Assembly (NCBI GenBank): GCA_965206655.1
Contig: CBDBKC010000038.1
Span: forward strand, 620,001-684,000
DNA length: 64,000 bases
Reading direction: 5' to 3'
From: JAPPLB01 sp965206655
Lineage (GTDB): Bacteria; Acidobacteriota; Terriglobia; Bryobacterales; UBA6623
Both the position numbers and the translations under genes were made by a program. Under the pieces are notes generated by a model, which worked only from the letters and a program-made list of their open reading frames with translations, ran no database searches and had not been told where the DNA came from. Shown one piece after another: positions 1 to 9,435 of this stretch (position 1 is the stretch's first letter; each line of letters starts with the position of its first letter).

Positions 1-1696
1 GCAGACCTTGAGCGAACCCACACATGCGGAAAGACGACGGATGTGCCGCAAGGCCGAGCAATTTTCCTACCGGCCGACGATCAGCCTGTTGGTTCCCGTT
101 TACAAGTCGGACCTCAATCACCTGGCGTTGTGCATTTCGTCGGTAACCTCTCAGTTATATTCCCAATGGGAACTCTGTATCGTCGACGACGGCTCGAAAG
201 ACCCGGAACTGAGCGACTACCTCGACTCCCTCCTCCAACAAGAAGATCCACGGATCAGAGTGACCACACTTCCCGAAAACAAGGGCATCGCGGAAGCCAC
301 AAACGCCGCGCTCGAGCTCGCCACGGGGGAGTTCGTGGCCTTCCTCGACCACGACGACGAAATCGCTGATTTCGCCCTATTTGAGGTCGTCAAGGCCTTG
401 AATGCAGAGCCTGACCTGGATGTCTTGTACTCAGACGAAGACAAACTTGATGAACTCGGAAAGCGGTATTTCCCGTTTTTCAAGCCGGACTGGTCGCCAG
501 CCTACTTCCACTCTTGCAATTACTTACGTCACTTCCTTGTGTGCCGCAAAAAAACGCTCGAAGCCGTCGGCAGGTTTCGGCCGGGGTTCGACGGCAGTCA
601 GGACTATGACGTCATTCTTCGGCTCACCGAACGGACGAAGAGCATTCGACACATACCAAAGGTCCTGTATCACTGGCGCACGAGTGAGCGATCGGCGGCT
701 TGGAGGGCTGACGCGAAACCCCACGCGTCCGAGGCCGGCGCGCGAGCGCTCTCGGATCATTTGCGACGGCTGAATACGCCGGCCGAAGTAATTGAGGTGG
801 GCCCGTCGAGATACAGAGCGAGGTACAAGATCGAGAAAGAGCCAAGGGTCGCAATCATCATTCCAACCGGAGGTAATACCGCGAAGCTCAACGAAACCTT
901 GAGTACCGTTCTGGCGAAGACACAATATGAGAACTACGAAGTCCTCGTGGTGGACAACTCTTCGGGCGATACCGTGTGGCAGTTTCTCGCTACGTTCCAA
1001 TCGAGGCGCATCCCCACGAAAAGATTGGACCGTCGCGGCATGCCGTTCAACTTTTCAAAGCTTTGCAATGACGCGACACGGGAGACGGAAGCGCCCCATC
1101 TACTCTTCCTGAACGACGATGTATCAGTGATAACACCAGGCTGGCTCGATGCGATGATCGAGCACGCCCAGCAGCCCGACGTCGGCGCTGTGGGCGCCCT
1201 GCTCCGCTACCCGGATCGCAAGATTCAGCACGGGGGCGTCGTGATGGGTTTGTTTGAAAACTGCGGCCAAGCTTTCCGGGGGCTAACAGACGAAGAGTGC
1301 TACATGGGCTTACAAAGTGTCGTCCGTAATGTGAGCGCAGTGACGGGCGCATGCCTGTTGACCCGCAGAGAGATGTTCGAAACCGTCGGTGGCTTCGACG
1401 AGATGAACCTACCGCTCGCTTTCCAGGATATCGACTTGTGCCTGCGGCTCGGAAAGCAGGGGTACCGTATCGTGTACACGCCGTACGCTGAACTCTATCA
1501 CCACGAGTCTGCGAGCAAGTCGGCGACGGAGAAGATCGCGGGGCGGAGTGAAATTGAGTACATGCGGAAACAGTGGGCGGACCTGATCGCGAATGACCCC
1601 TACTACAATGTCAACTTGACCCGCACATCCGAGCACTACTCCCTACGGCTCGAAACGGTGCGCGGAGAAGATCCCTCAGCCAAAGACTCCCGTTAG
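1..1696 (+). CDS. Tandem-domain family 2 glycosyltransferase (5' end may lie outside)
   Basis: Predicted cytoplasmic sugar transferase with two GT-A (GT2) domains, of the type that builds O-antigen or other surface polysaccharide. Counting from the TTG at 8, domain 1 (about residues 22-230) has the nucleotide-binding DDGS at 60-63 and a DHDD metal site at 114-117. Domain 2 (about 278-510) has VDNSS at 315-319 and NDD at 369-371, so both sites look intact. The frame is open to the left edge. TTG at 8 or ATG at 41 are possible starts, but the gene may begin upstream. No signal peptide is seen. The gene is followed after about 80 bp by an insertion sequence in convergent orientation. The family is clear; donor and acceptor sugars cannot be told. 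Confidence 0.85.
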   Translation, partial: QTLSEPTHAERRRMCRKAEQFSYRPTISLLVPVYKSDLNHLALCISSVTSQLYSQWELCIVDDGSKDPELSDYLDSLLQQEDPRIRVTTLPENKGIAEATNAALELATGEFVAFLDHDDEIADFALFEVVKALNAEPDLDVLYSDEDKLDELGKRYFPFFKPDWSPAYFHSCNYLRHFLVCRKKTLEAVGRFRPGFDGSQDYDVILRLTERTKSIRHIPKVLYHWRTSERSAAWRADAKPHASEAGARALSDHLRRLNTPAEVIEVGPSRYRARYKIEKEPRVAIIIPTGGNTAKLNETLSTVLAKTQYENYEVLVVDNSSGDTVWQFLATFQSRRIPTKRLDRRGMPFNFSKLCNDATRETEAPHLLFLNDDVSVITPGWLDAMIEHAQQPDVGAVGALLRYPDRKIQHGGVVMGLFENCGQAFRGLTDEECYMGLQSVVRNVSAVTGACLLTRREMFETVGGFDEMNLPLAFQDIDLCLRLGKQGYRIVYTPYAELYHHESASKSATEKIAGRSEIEYMRKQWADLIANDPYYNVNLTRTSEHYSLRLETVRGEDPSAKDSR

Positions 1697-1775
1697 GCGT
1701 CCTCGTCTCGGCCTCAAATTTCAACCCAGCAAGAAAGCCCCGGTGGGAGCCACGTCCGGGCCGGACTGGACATCG

Positions 1776-3262
1776 TGTCAACGCAATTTAGAAAGATCCC
1801 CTGATTGAGCAAAGTAGAAAGATCCCCCTAGCGCTAGAATCATGGGCCGCTGCCCGCGACGGAAGGAGCCCGTAGGGCGACTGGAGTTGCGGGCAATGGC
1901 TCGCGGCGCTTGGCCGGATCGGCTAGGACGAAGCCGTCCATCCAACGCCCCTGGCGTTTCTTTGGTTGTTTGGTATGGGTTGGCGTCTTGCGGGCCGCCT
2001 TGGCGGTGGGCCGGGCTGGAGTGCCGTCGGCTTCCAGGCATTCTTGAAGCAGCAACGCTCCCTGTTGCCAACGCAGCCATAATTCCCCGTTAAGCCGTTG
2101 CTCGATCCGCACCGCCGTCTTCCTCATCCGAGGTTTGGCCTTCTCAGCCGGGATCTGATACAAACGTCCGTGCCACGAAATCGTGTAGTCGTTGCCGACC
2201 ACGCGCCGATCGACGCGACTGAGAATCGAGGCCAGATTCTGGTCGCGGCGCAAGCGCCGGTGGGCGTCGGCCTGTCCGGCTGGGTGACGCTTGAACCGTC
2301 CGTTCCACTGCGGCACAAACTCCTGCCGCAGATAACGGTTGGCGTCCTCAATGCTGCTCGCCGCGGCTCGCCGCAACCCCTTCACCATGCGGTCTTGCAT
2401 CGTTTGGAAACTGCGCTCGATCCGTCCCTTCGCTTGCGGCGAGTGCGCCGGAATCTTTCCGATTCCCAACTCGGCCAGCGCCCTCTCGATCTGTGTCGGC
2501 GGTGGAGCCGCGTCCAAATGCTTGTTGTAGTGCAACGGCCGGTTGAGTTGAAACAGGCTGGCCTTGTCGGTGTAAACCTCCACGGGACGCCCGTGTAACT
2601 CCACATACCGCCACAACAACCGCATGTTCTCGGCCGTCGAGTCCGACACGGCAAAGTGCGCCGTCAGCTCGCTCGTGGCGTCGTCCATCATCGCCACCAG
2701 ATACAACTGCGGGCCGCGCCCTTCCAACCAGTCGTGGTCGGACGTATCCCATTGCACGAGTTCGCCCCGGCAACGCCGCCGCCGCCGCCACACATGCACC
2801 TTCTTCAACTTGGCCCGGCGCGGCTTCCACAGCCCTTGGCCGCTCATCCACTGCCGCAGCGTCTCGCGGTTGACCACGATCTGATGCTCGCTCGCCAGCA
2901 TCTCGCTCGCCAGCGTCGGCCCGTAATCGTCGTAGCGCTCGCGGATCAGAGCCAGCGCTCGCCGCCGCAGCTCGTTGTCGTACGCGCGGTTCGAGGGCCG
3001 GCCTCGCAGCCGATGCGCCAGCCCGCGATCGCCCTCTTTGCGGAGTCGCTTCACCAGCTTACGGACCCAACGGGCGCTCAGCTTCAACTGCTGTGCCGCC
3101 GTTGCCTGCGTCAGCTTCCCCTCCTTGACTTGCCTCAGAACAATCAACCGGTCCCGCTCCACTTTGCTCAATGCCACGATTTCGTTCACCCCCTAGCGTC
3201 TCTCGCCCGAAGGGGATCTTTCTACTTTGCTCTGTAGGGGATCTTTTCACATTGCGCCGACA
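1776..3262 (-). mobile_element. Insertion sequence, IS1202/ISNCY-like, copy 1 (1,487 bp)
   Basis: The ends are defined by imperfect terminal inverted repeats of about 50 bp starting TGTC(A/G)(A/G)CGCAAT. Each contains two direct copies of AGAAAGATCCCC (one altered to GAAAAGATCCCC), probably transposase binding sites. A 15-bp target duplication, CCGGACTGGACATCG, flanks it exactly at 1761-1775 and 3263-3277. Its size equals the copy at 22388-23874. DDE enzyme type and long duplication suggest the IS1202 family, ISTde1-like subgroup; that assignment is from memory of family traits. It sits between a glycosyltransferase and an Nramp-like gene and breaks neither. Confidence 0.93.
1840..3189 (-). 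CDS. DDE transposase of IS copy 1
   Basis: 449-residue transposase that cuts and joins the IS ends. An N-terminal helix-turn-helix region (about residues 15-65, with SARWVRKLVKRLRKEGD) precedes a second DNA-binding segment and an RNase H-like catalytic core. Catalytic acidic residues are visible as D in LVQWDTSDHDW, D in VYTDKASLF and E in GRIERSFQTMQ. The C-terminal tail is Lys/Arg/Pro-rich. It differs from the copy at 22461-23810 at about four residues (for example Q/R in RGP-LYLV and Y/H in RPLH-NKH), so both copies look recent and potentially active. Confidence 0.93.
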   Translation of the reverse strand: MNEIVALSKVERDRLIVLRQVKEGKLTQATAAQQLKLSARWVRKLVKRLRKEGDRGLAHRLRGRPSNRAYDNELRRRALALIRERYDDYGPTLASEMLASEHQIVVNRETLRQWMSGQGLWKPRRAKLKKVHVWRRRRRCRGELVQWDTSDHDWLEGRGPQLYLVAMMDDATSELTAHFAVSDSTAENMRLLWRYVELHGRPVEVYTDKASLFQLNRPLHYNKHLDAAPPPTQIERALAELGIGKIPAHSPQAKGRIERSFQTMQDRMVKGLRRAAASSIEDANRYLRQEFVPQWNGRFKRHPAGQADAHRRLRRDQNLASILSRVDRRVVGNDYTISWHGRLYQIPAEKAKPRMRKTAVRIEQRLNGELWLRWQQGALLLQECLEADGTPARPTAKAARKTPTHTKQPKKRQGRWMDGFVLADPAKRREPLPATPVALRAPSVAGSGP

Positions 3263-3309
3263 CCGGACTGGACATCGGTGTGCCTGAGGCAGTACCGTAG
3301 GACGCTCCG

Positions 3310-4557
3310 ATGCCTTCGCGCTCGACGACTCTATTTGCGATTATCGCGCCGGGCATCCTGCTGGCGGCGACTGGCGTTGGCGCCGGCGACCTGCTGACGG
3401 CAACACTGGCGGGAGCGGAGGTGGGACTGCCCGTTCTGTGGGCGGCGGTAGCGGGTTCCATCCTCAAGTGGACGCTGAACGAAGGCTTGGCGCGCTGGCA
3501 ACTGGCGACGGGCTCGACCTTGCTCGAAGGCTGGGTGTGGAAACTGGGAGGCTGGGTCCAGTGGCTTTTCCTGCCCTATTTGATCTTGTTTACGTTGCCG
3601 GTGGGCGGGGCCTTGGCGAGTGCCTGCGGCGTAGCGGGCAGCGCCTTCCTGCCGCTCAGTCAAGACCCCGAAACGTCGAAGATCATTTGGGGCATCATCC
3701 ATTCCTTGGTTGGGTACGTACTTGTGCGGTACGGCAGTTTCCGATTGTTCGAAATACTCATGTCGATTTTCATCGGGGTGATGTTTGTGACGGTGGTGCT
3801 GACGGCGGTCTTAATCCGGCCGGACTGGGTAGAGGTGGCGCGCGGATTTGTGCCATCGGTTCCCCAGGGGAGCTCGGCTTGGCTGCTGGGAGTGATGGGC
3901 GGCGTCGGTGGCACTGTGACGCTGATGTCCTATGGATACTGGATTCGTGAGCAAGGCCGCGAGGGCCACGAGAATATTCGGATTTGCCGTATCGATCTGG
4001 CCGTAGGGTACGTAATGACGGCGCTGTTTGGAATCGCGGTCATCATCATCGGCTCCCGGATTACGGTTTCGAACCAAGGTGCGACGTTGGCTCTCGAAAT
4101 GGCGGATGAACTGGCCTTCGTTGTGGGTGAGTGGGGCCGCTATGCATTTTTGGCAGGGTTTTGGGGCGCCGTGTTCTCGAGCCTGCTAGGTGTCTGGCAG
4201 AGCGTCCCTTACCTGTTCGCCGACTTCATGGATCTGCGTGGTGGCATGAAGCCCGGCATTCGGCGAAACCATGACTTGCGGAGCAGTAAGTCGTACCGGA
4301 TGTATCTGGCATTCATCGCGACGGCGCCCCTGATCTTTCTTTGGGCTCCCGTGCGTTCGATCCAGTTGGCATTCGGGATCGTAGGCGCGTTCTTTCTGCC
4401 GTTGATGGCGCTGACGCTGCTGATCATGAACAACCGCCGACGCTGGGTAGGTTCGGACTTCGTGAGCCACTGGGGACACAATGTAGTCCTCGGACTCGGC
4501 TTTGTCTTCTTCGCCTACGTGGGCGTGTCGGGCTTGATTGAGCAGTTGACTCGCTAA
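3310..4557 (+). CDS. Nramp-family-like metal ion transporter with altered metal-site motifs
   Basis: 415-residue polytopic inner-membrane protein with about 11 hydrophobic segments, matching the NRAMP fold in length and helix spacing. Nramp proteins move divalent metals with protons. The canonical TM1 DPGN motif is replaced here by GAGD (residues 24-27, in TGVGAGDLLT), and the TM6 A-x-x-M-P-H region reads GGTVTLMSYGYW (about 200-211). The metal, or even the substrate class, is therefore uncertain. The ATG at 3310 begins 47 bp after the IS end. The IS separates the gene from the upstream glycosyltransferase, so native transcription may be changed. Confidence 0.75.
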   Translation: MPSRSTTLFAIIAPGILLAATGVGAGDLLTATLAGAEVGLPVLWAAVAGSILKWTLNEGLARWQLATGSTLLEGWVWKLGGWVQWLFLPYLILFTLPVGGALASACGVAGSAFLPLSQDPETSKIIWGIIHSLVGYVLVRYGSFRLFEILMSIFIGVMFVTVVLTAVLIRPDWVEVARGFVPSVPQGSSAWLLGVMGGVGGTVTLMSYGYWIREQGREGHENIRICRIDLAVGYVMTALFGIAVIIIGSRITVSNQGATLALEMADELAFVVGEWGRYAFLAGFWGAVFSSLLGVWQSVPYLFADFMDLRGGMKPGIRRNHDLRSSKSYRMYLAFIATAPLIFLWAPVRSIQLAFGIVGAFFLPLMALTLLIMNNRRRWVGSDFVSHWGHNVVLGLGFVFFAYVGVSGLIEQLTR

Positions 4558-4574
4558 GCGAGTCCCGGCGCGGA

Positions 4575-5942
4575 CTACAGATCAACCAATCGCTTGTCGG
4601 TATCGCCGAAGCGGTCGAGCTCAACTCCCATCCTGTCCATCAGCGACAGGTACAGGCTACAGGCCCTGCGGTTGTCGTCGCCCCGATCGAGATAGTCAAG
4701 CACTCGGCCGGGCTTCAGCCCACCGCCGCGCCCGGCGAGAAGGATCGGCATCTGGTCCGCGCCGTGGGCGTCGCCATCGAACAGGTTCGAGCAGCACATG
4801 ATCATCGAACTATCGAGCAGCGACTGGCCGCCCTCGTCGATTTCTTTCATGCGCTTGAGCAGGTAGGCGAACTGCTCAACGTGGAACTGGTTGGTCTTGA
4901 GGTACATCGCTTCCAGCTCCGGGGCCTTGCCGTTGTGCGTGAGATCGAGGTGCAACGCGCCCTGAACACCGGGCAGGAACCCAAAATTCATCTGCGAAAG
5001 ATCGTTGTTGAGCATGCAGGTCGCGACCCGCGTTTTGTCCATCTGGAACGCGAGCACAATGAGGTCCATCATCAACTTCATGTGCTCTGGTACATCCTGC
5101 GGCAAATCGTCGGCCGGGCGCGGCATATCGGGTTCGTTGAGCGTCGGCCTCCAGCCTTCGATTCTCTCCTCACGCGACGCCCGCTCGATGCGCGTCTCGA
5201 TGTCACGGATCGACTCCATGTATTCGTCGAGCTTGCGGCGGTCGCCGCGGCTGATCTTCGGCTGCAGGTCGTGGGCCTCCGCCATCACGGCGTCGAGCAC
5301 GCTCAAGTCAAGTTCGCGTCCCTTGCCGTCACCGACGAGGCGGTCGAAGGCGCGCGCGGGATAGATCTCCTTCGTGGCGGGTTTTGTATCGGTTGCCCAA
5401 GAGATACACGAGCCGTAAATCATCGAGACGCCGTCTTCGAGCCGGAGCTCATTGGGCTCGATGCCCATCACCAAACTCGGGACGGGCGTCTGATGCCCGA
5501 TCTGCCCGGAGAGCACCTGATCCATCGTCTTGCCAACACGGATGTCGCTCGGGTCGAGACTCACGGTCGCGCCCGAAAGCATGTTGGGCATGCGGCCCAG
5601 GTGAGGGCTCGAAGAAGCAACGGCGGATTGGTTGTAGAGCCCGCGAACAAAGGTGATGTCTTCGCGGTGCGGCCTCATCGGCTCGATGCCCGGGCCGATT
5701 TCCATCGAAGCGCCGCTGCCCTTGGCCCACCAATGAATAGGCTCGACACCGTTCGAGAAGTAGAGAACGCCGAGTCGCGTCGGCGGCTTGTCCAGACCCG
5801 CCTGCTTGGCCGTCTTCCCGCCTTCCGACGCCCACAGCGGCAACGATTCCATCCAGGGAAGCGCCAACGCCACACCCGCGCCTCGCAGAAAGCGTCTTCT
5901 CGATGGTCGCTGCCTCAATGGGCTTTCTTCCGTGCGCCTCAT
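4575..5942 (-). CDS. DUF1552 domain protein, Tat-exported
   Basis: 455-residue exported protein of unknown function. The N-terminus carries a twin-arginine signal (SRRRFLRGAG, residues 14-23) followed by a hydrophobic stretch and WAS. The rest matches the DUF1552 family, known from Acidobacteria and Planctomycetes, almost always beside a DUF1592 cytochrome gene. Here the DUF1592 gene lies directly upstream on the same strand, 16 bp away, so the two form an operon. The fold is alkaline-phosphatase/sulfatase-like by my recollection; no enzymatic activity is assigned. Confidence 0.85.
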   Translation of the reverse strand: MRRTEESPLRQRPSRRRFLRGAGVALALPWMESLPLWASEGGKTAKQAGLDKPPTRLGVLYFSNGVEPIHWWAKGSGASMEIGPGIEPMRPHREDITFVRGLYNQSAVASSSPHLGRMPNMLSGATVSLDPSDIRVGKTMDQVLSGQIGHQTPVPSLVMGIEPNELRLEDGVSMIYGSCISWATDTKPATKEIYPARAFDRLVGDGKGRELDLSVLDAVMAEAHDLQPKISRGDRRKLDEYMESIRDIETRIERASREERIEGWRPTLNEPDMPRPADDLPQDVPEHMKLMMDLIVLAFQMDKTRVATCMLNNDLSQMNFGFLPGVQGALHLDLTHNGKAPELEAMYLKTNQFHVEQFAYLLKRMKEIDEGGQSLLDSSMIMCCSNLFDGDAHGADQMPILLAGRGGGLKPGRVLDYLDRGDDNRRACSLYLSLMDRMGVELDRFGDTDKRLVDL

Positions 5943-5958
5943 CCTGCCACCCTTTTCG

Positions 5959-8900
5959 TTAGTCTTCCTCGGCGCCGCTTTGCACGGTGTCCGGTGCGGT
6001 GTCTTCCCTTCCGCGCCGATACCGAAATTGACGCCCCACCGCGATCTCCGCCGCTAACTCAGCGAAGGTCGCTTGACCACCGGCCTCGACAAGGCGATCG
6101 ATCAGCGGCTGATCCGACAGTAATATGGTACGCCCAAGCGCGTATCCCAGCAACTTCGACGAAAGCGTGCGAAGGACTTGACGCTCCTGGTTTTCAAGGT
6201 GGTCGATCAACCCGGCCACTCCGTCGATACGCGTGCCGTCGCCGAGTGTCGTGGCGGCGTCGATTGCCTGACCCTCGGCGTATCTGGTCCGCCAACGGCC
6301 AACCGCATCGTATTGCTCCAAGGGAAACCCCAGCGGATCGATGCGAGTGTGGCAACTCATGCACGAAGGGCTGCTCCGATGCGCCTCAAGCTGCTCACGC
6401 ACCGTGAGCCCTCCGAACAACTTCTCGTCGGCGGGAATCGACCCGGCGTCGGCCGGCGGGGTTGGCGTGGGCGTGCCCAAAACACGTCGCAGCACCCAGT
6501 CGCCGCGCTTCACGGGACTCGTACGCAACGGCGCCGACGTAGCGGTCAACACGGCTCCCAGACGCAGCAAACCACCCCGCTGGAATTCGTCAACGCCTTC
6601 CACTTTCTCAACGTGATCGGCCGAAGCGACTTCCCGCTCAATACCATAATGCGTTGCCAGCGCTCGATTCAGGAAAGTGTAGTTGGCCGAAACGATCTCA
6701 CGAACCGGACGGTCTTCCCGAATCACATGCTCGAAGAAAGAGACCGCTTCGTCATACATCGCCGCCTTCACTTCTTCGGTGAACTCCGGGAATCGGCTCG
6801 TATCGACTCCGCGATGCCGGTCAAAGCGGTAAAAACCGAGCCTCTGACCGAAGAACTCCGTAGCCAAGCGGCGTGCCTTGGGATCGGCAAGCATCCGTTT
6901 GACTTGGCGCTGAATCTGTTGTGGGTCGCTCAGTTCTCCTGCTTCGGCGGCGCGGCGCAGTTCTTCGTCAGGAACGGACGACCACAGGAAGTAACTCAGC
7001 CGGTTCGCCAGCTCCCAATCGGAAAGCGGCGTCACTCCCGTTAGCTCCTCGGGCTGCTCGAGCCGATAAAGGAAAGCCGGCGCAACGAGAATGCGCGTCA
7101 ACAACGCACGGATTGCCTTACGGTGGTCGAGACCGCCCTCTTCCCGCGCCGTGGTGTAGAACGAGCGAAGACTGTCCTTCTCGATCGGCGAAAGCGGTCG
7201 CCGCCAAGCGCGGCTTGCGAACCGGATGGCGTCTTCGATGTGGCCGGGATGCGCCGCCATTTGCGCGGCAACCATCTGTTGTTGCTCGGCGCGCAGGGCC
7301 CTGACATAAGGACGCGGACCCGCGGGCAACACCTCGATCTCGCTTTCGGTCAATTCGGAAATGCCTTTGCCGTCAAGGTCGAAGCTGTACTTGGCGGCAA
7401 GAAGACTGACGAACTCATCGTGGTACTGAAAGGATGTATGCAGATCGGACCAAGCGTCTTCGAGCTGTTGTCTGGTGGCGTCGTCGAGCATCTTGTCCAC
7501 CAGAAATTGATCGTTTCGGAAGTACTTCACGCGGTAGTGGAAGCTGTCGCGTTCAGGCTGATTGTACGTGTTGTCAAACGGCTTGGGGACCGGATCACGA
7601 TCCGAGGGGGTCGGTTCGCCGTGGGATGTTTGGGGAAGGTTCGCGGCGTATTCAAGGACGTTCCTCTTCCAGGTCTTGAAACCTTCGCTCTGGGGGTCCG
7701 CCAGTAGCGCCCACACCGGCGTTCTCGCCGCCGCGCCCTTGCGATCGGCGATGGTGCAACGCATGACCGCGTCGTTCGACCGTTCCAGGCCGACTTCGAC
7801 GTCCACCTGCAATTGAAATCCGAGCGCGTCCTCTCGCGGCTGCATGGGGAGAAACACCAGCGCCTCGCCCTCCGTCGCGAAGTCATTGGGACCGATGGTT
7901 CCGCCGTCGGGCCTACGCCCGAAGGTGAGCTTGGGAGTAGTCGCTTCGTCGAGGACGGACTTCAGAGTCTGCTCGGGCCCGCGGCTTCGATCCTTCCGCA
8001 AAACCCGGATCGTAGGGTTGCGCCAGACGACGACCGGCTTCTCGCTCGACGCGGGATTGACCGGAACGATCGAAAGATAGAAGCCCGCTTTCTCATCCGT
8101 ATCCCGCGAAGTGAAGCTCAGTTGGCGCTTGACCGTCGGCGCCAACGACTCATCGGTAATGACAAGAGCTCGCTCGTCTCCGGCGCCGCCGGCCGCCAGT
8201 TCGCCGGCCGCGAACAACTCCCTCGGCCAATTGATGACGAGCCTCTGGATCTCGTCGCAGCGTTCACGGACGGCCTCTATGACCGAAGCTTGACCGGCGC
8301 CGCTAGGAGCGGGCAGGTCTTTCCATCGCGAAACGACTTCGGATGTCGGATAGGTGGGCGAACTCTGCTGGAGCACCGACCAGATATGCTGGATGAAGCG
8401 CGGGCTGAGATCCTCGCGCGCGGCGATCTCCTCCAGCGAAACCCCGCCCTCTCCCAGGGCCTCGCGGTGCGAATAGCGCCAAGAGGCGTAGAAAGCCCTG
8501 CCGTAGCGTTCAAGTCCGAACGCCCGGCCGCCCTCGGCGGCGACAGCCCGGAAACCGTGCTTGCGGTAAATGTCGTGGATGCGGTGGATCGCCGAGAGTT
8601 CGAAGCCGCTCATCCCGGGGTCCTGATAGAACGACAGCGGCCCCGCTCCGATGACGGCATGGTCGGCGATTCTCTTTGCCGCCTCGAGGTAGCTCTCGAC
8701 GTTCGCGTCCGCCATGAACTGCACGCCGCCAAAGTTCGTGAAACCTTCACCACCGACGGCGTCACCGGCGAAGTCGCGCTCGACGCCGAGATCAAGACCC
8801 GTCAGGTCGCGCACCGTGTAGGCATACTCGCCGCTGGTCAACCGCCGGACGGTCACCCGACCCGGCTCGCCGGCGTGCTCGGCGGCAAACCCGGACAGCT

Positions 8901-9276
8901 CCGCGTGAATCCACTTCGCCGCATGCGCGCGCTCAGAGTCGCTCGGTTGCGGCATGCCTTCAGGCGGCATTTGCCCTTGATCGAGCACGGCCGCGACCTT
9001 TTCCCACTGCTTAAAGCTGTCGCTGACGGAATCCTCGGATATCAACCGTTCCAGGTTGATGCCTGCTGTCGCCGCCGCGTCGCCATGACACTGAACGCAG
9101 TACTGCCGGAAGGTAGCCGCCGCACTCGTGGAAGACTTATCCGCCGCTGGGGCAACCGTGACGCTAACCGCGACGAGCACGGAGAAGCCCGCGATGAGTG
9201 CAACCTGTTCCTGAAGGGGCTTTCGCCTCAACCCCTGGTGTCGTAACCTTTTCATAAGATGGAAGGAGCCTTCCAT
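5959..9276 (-). CDS. DUF1592/DUF1588/DUF1585 cytochrome-type protein
   Basis: 1,105-residue exported protein with two c-type heme motifs: CVQCH at 60-64, and CMSCH near residue 1005 inside the DUF1588 segment ending in DPLGFPLEQYD. Domain order by recognisable text: N-terminal cytochrome c, DUF1587 (about 140-200), a long middle region, DUF1595 (about 715-780), DUF1592 (about 785-910), DUF1588 (about 920-1020), DUF1585 (about 1035-1095). It probably acts in periplasmic electron transfer. The start is ATG 9276 or, more like a signal peptide (MKRLRHQGLRRK...), ATG 9255. A palindrome with 8-bp arms (9259-9276) covers the start region. It heads an operon with the DUF1552 gene. Confidence 0.87.
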   Translation of the reverse strand: MEGSFHLMKRLRHQGLRRKPLQEQVALIAGFSVLVAVSVTVAPAADKSSTSAAATFRQYCVQCHGDAAATAGINLERLISEDSVSDSFKQWEKVAAVLDQGQMPPEGMPQPSDSERAHAAKWIHAELSGFAAEHAGEPGRVTVRRLTSGEYAYTVRDLTGLDLGVERDFAGDAVGGEGFTNFGGVQFMADANVESYLEAAKRIADHAVIGAGPLSFYQDPGMSGFELSAIHRIHDIYRKHGFRAVAAEGGRAFGLERYGRAFYASWRYSHREALGEGGVSLEEIAAREDLSPRFIQHIWSVLQQSSPTYPTSEVVSRWKDLPAPSGAGQASVIEAVRERCDEIQRLVINWPRELFAAGELAAGGAGDERALVITDESLAPTVKRQLSFTSRDTDEKAGFYLSIVPVNPASSEKPVVVWRNPTIRVLRKDRSRGPEQTLKSVLDEATTPKLTFGRRPDGGTIGPNDFATEGEALVFLPMQPREDALGFQLQVDVEVGLERSNDAVMRCTIADRKGAAARTPVWALLADPQSEGFKTWKRNVLEYAANLPQTSHGEPTPSDRDPVPKPFDNTYNQPERDSFHYRVKYFRNDQFLVDKMLDDATRQQLEDAWSDLHTSFQYHDEFVSLLAAKYSFDLDGKGISELTESEIEVLPAGPRPYVRALRAEQQQMVAAQMAAHPGHIEDAIRFASRAWRRPLSPIEKDSLRSFYTTAREEGGLDHRKAIRALLTRILVAPAFLYRLEQPEELTGVTPLSDWELANRLSYFLWSSVPDEELRRAAEAGELSDPQQIQRQVKRMLADPKARRLATEFFGQRLGFYRFDRHRGVDTSRFPEFTEEVKAAMYDEAVSFFEHVIREDRPVREIVSANYTFLNRALATHYGIEREVASADHVEKVEGVDEFQRGGLLRLGAVLTATSAPLRTSPVKRGDWVLRRVLGTPTPTPPADAGSIPADEKLFGGLTVREQLEAHRSSPSCMSCHTRIDPLGFPLEQYDAVGRWRTRYAEGQAIDAATTLGDGTRIDGVAGLIDHLENQERQVLRTLSSKLLGYALGRTILLSDQPLIDRLVEAGGQATFAELAAEIAVGRQFRYRRGREDTAPDTVQSGAEED
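9259..9276. repeat. Short palindrome at the DUF1592 gene start
   Basis: ATGGAAGG-AG-CCTTCCAT: 8-bp perfect arms with a 2-bp centre, overlapping the first possible start codon of the DUF1592 gene. It could be an operator or an mRNA hairpin masking initiation; chance is also possible. Confidence 0.45.
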
Positions 9277-9435
9277 ATTCTAGGCCGGGCTGGTCGCGCA
9301 CGTCTATGCAGCCGCGCCTCGCGCCCAGCTCGAAAAGACGGCGACAGGGAATACTTCGGCGGTATTTGACGTTTTCAAGAGTGACAAGCTGACCACGTTT
9401 TACGAATGAATAGACAGACAGTCGGGAGGCCGGAA

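Noticed and set aside
4764..6407. 547-residue plus-strand frame opposite DUF1552/DUF1592
   Set aside because: Low-complexity His/Arg/Leu composition typical of an antisense frame of a GC-rich gene; the minus-strand genes match known families over full length.
7813..9246. 477-residue plus-strand frame opposite the DUF1592 gene
   Set aside because: No domain and antisense composition; the opposite strand encodes clear heme motifs and DUF1587.
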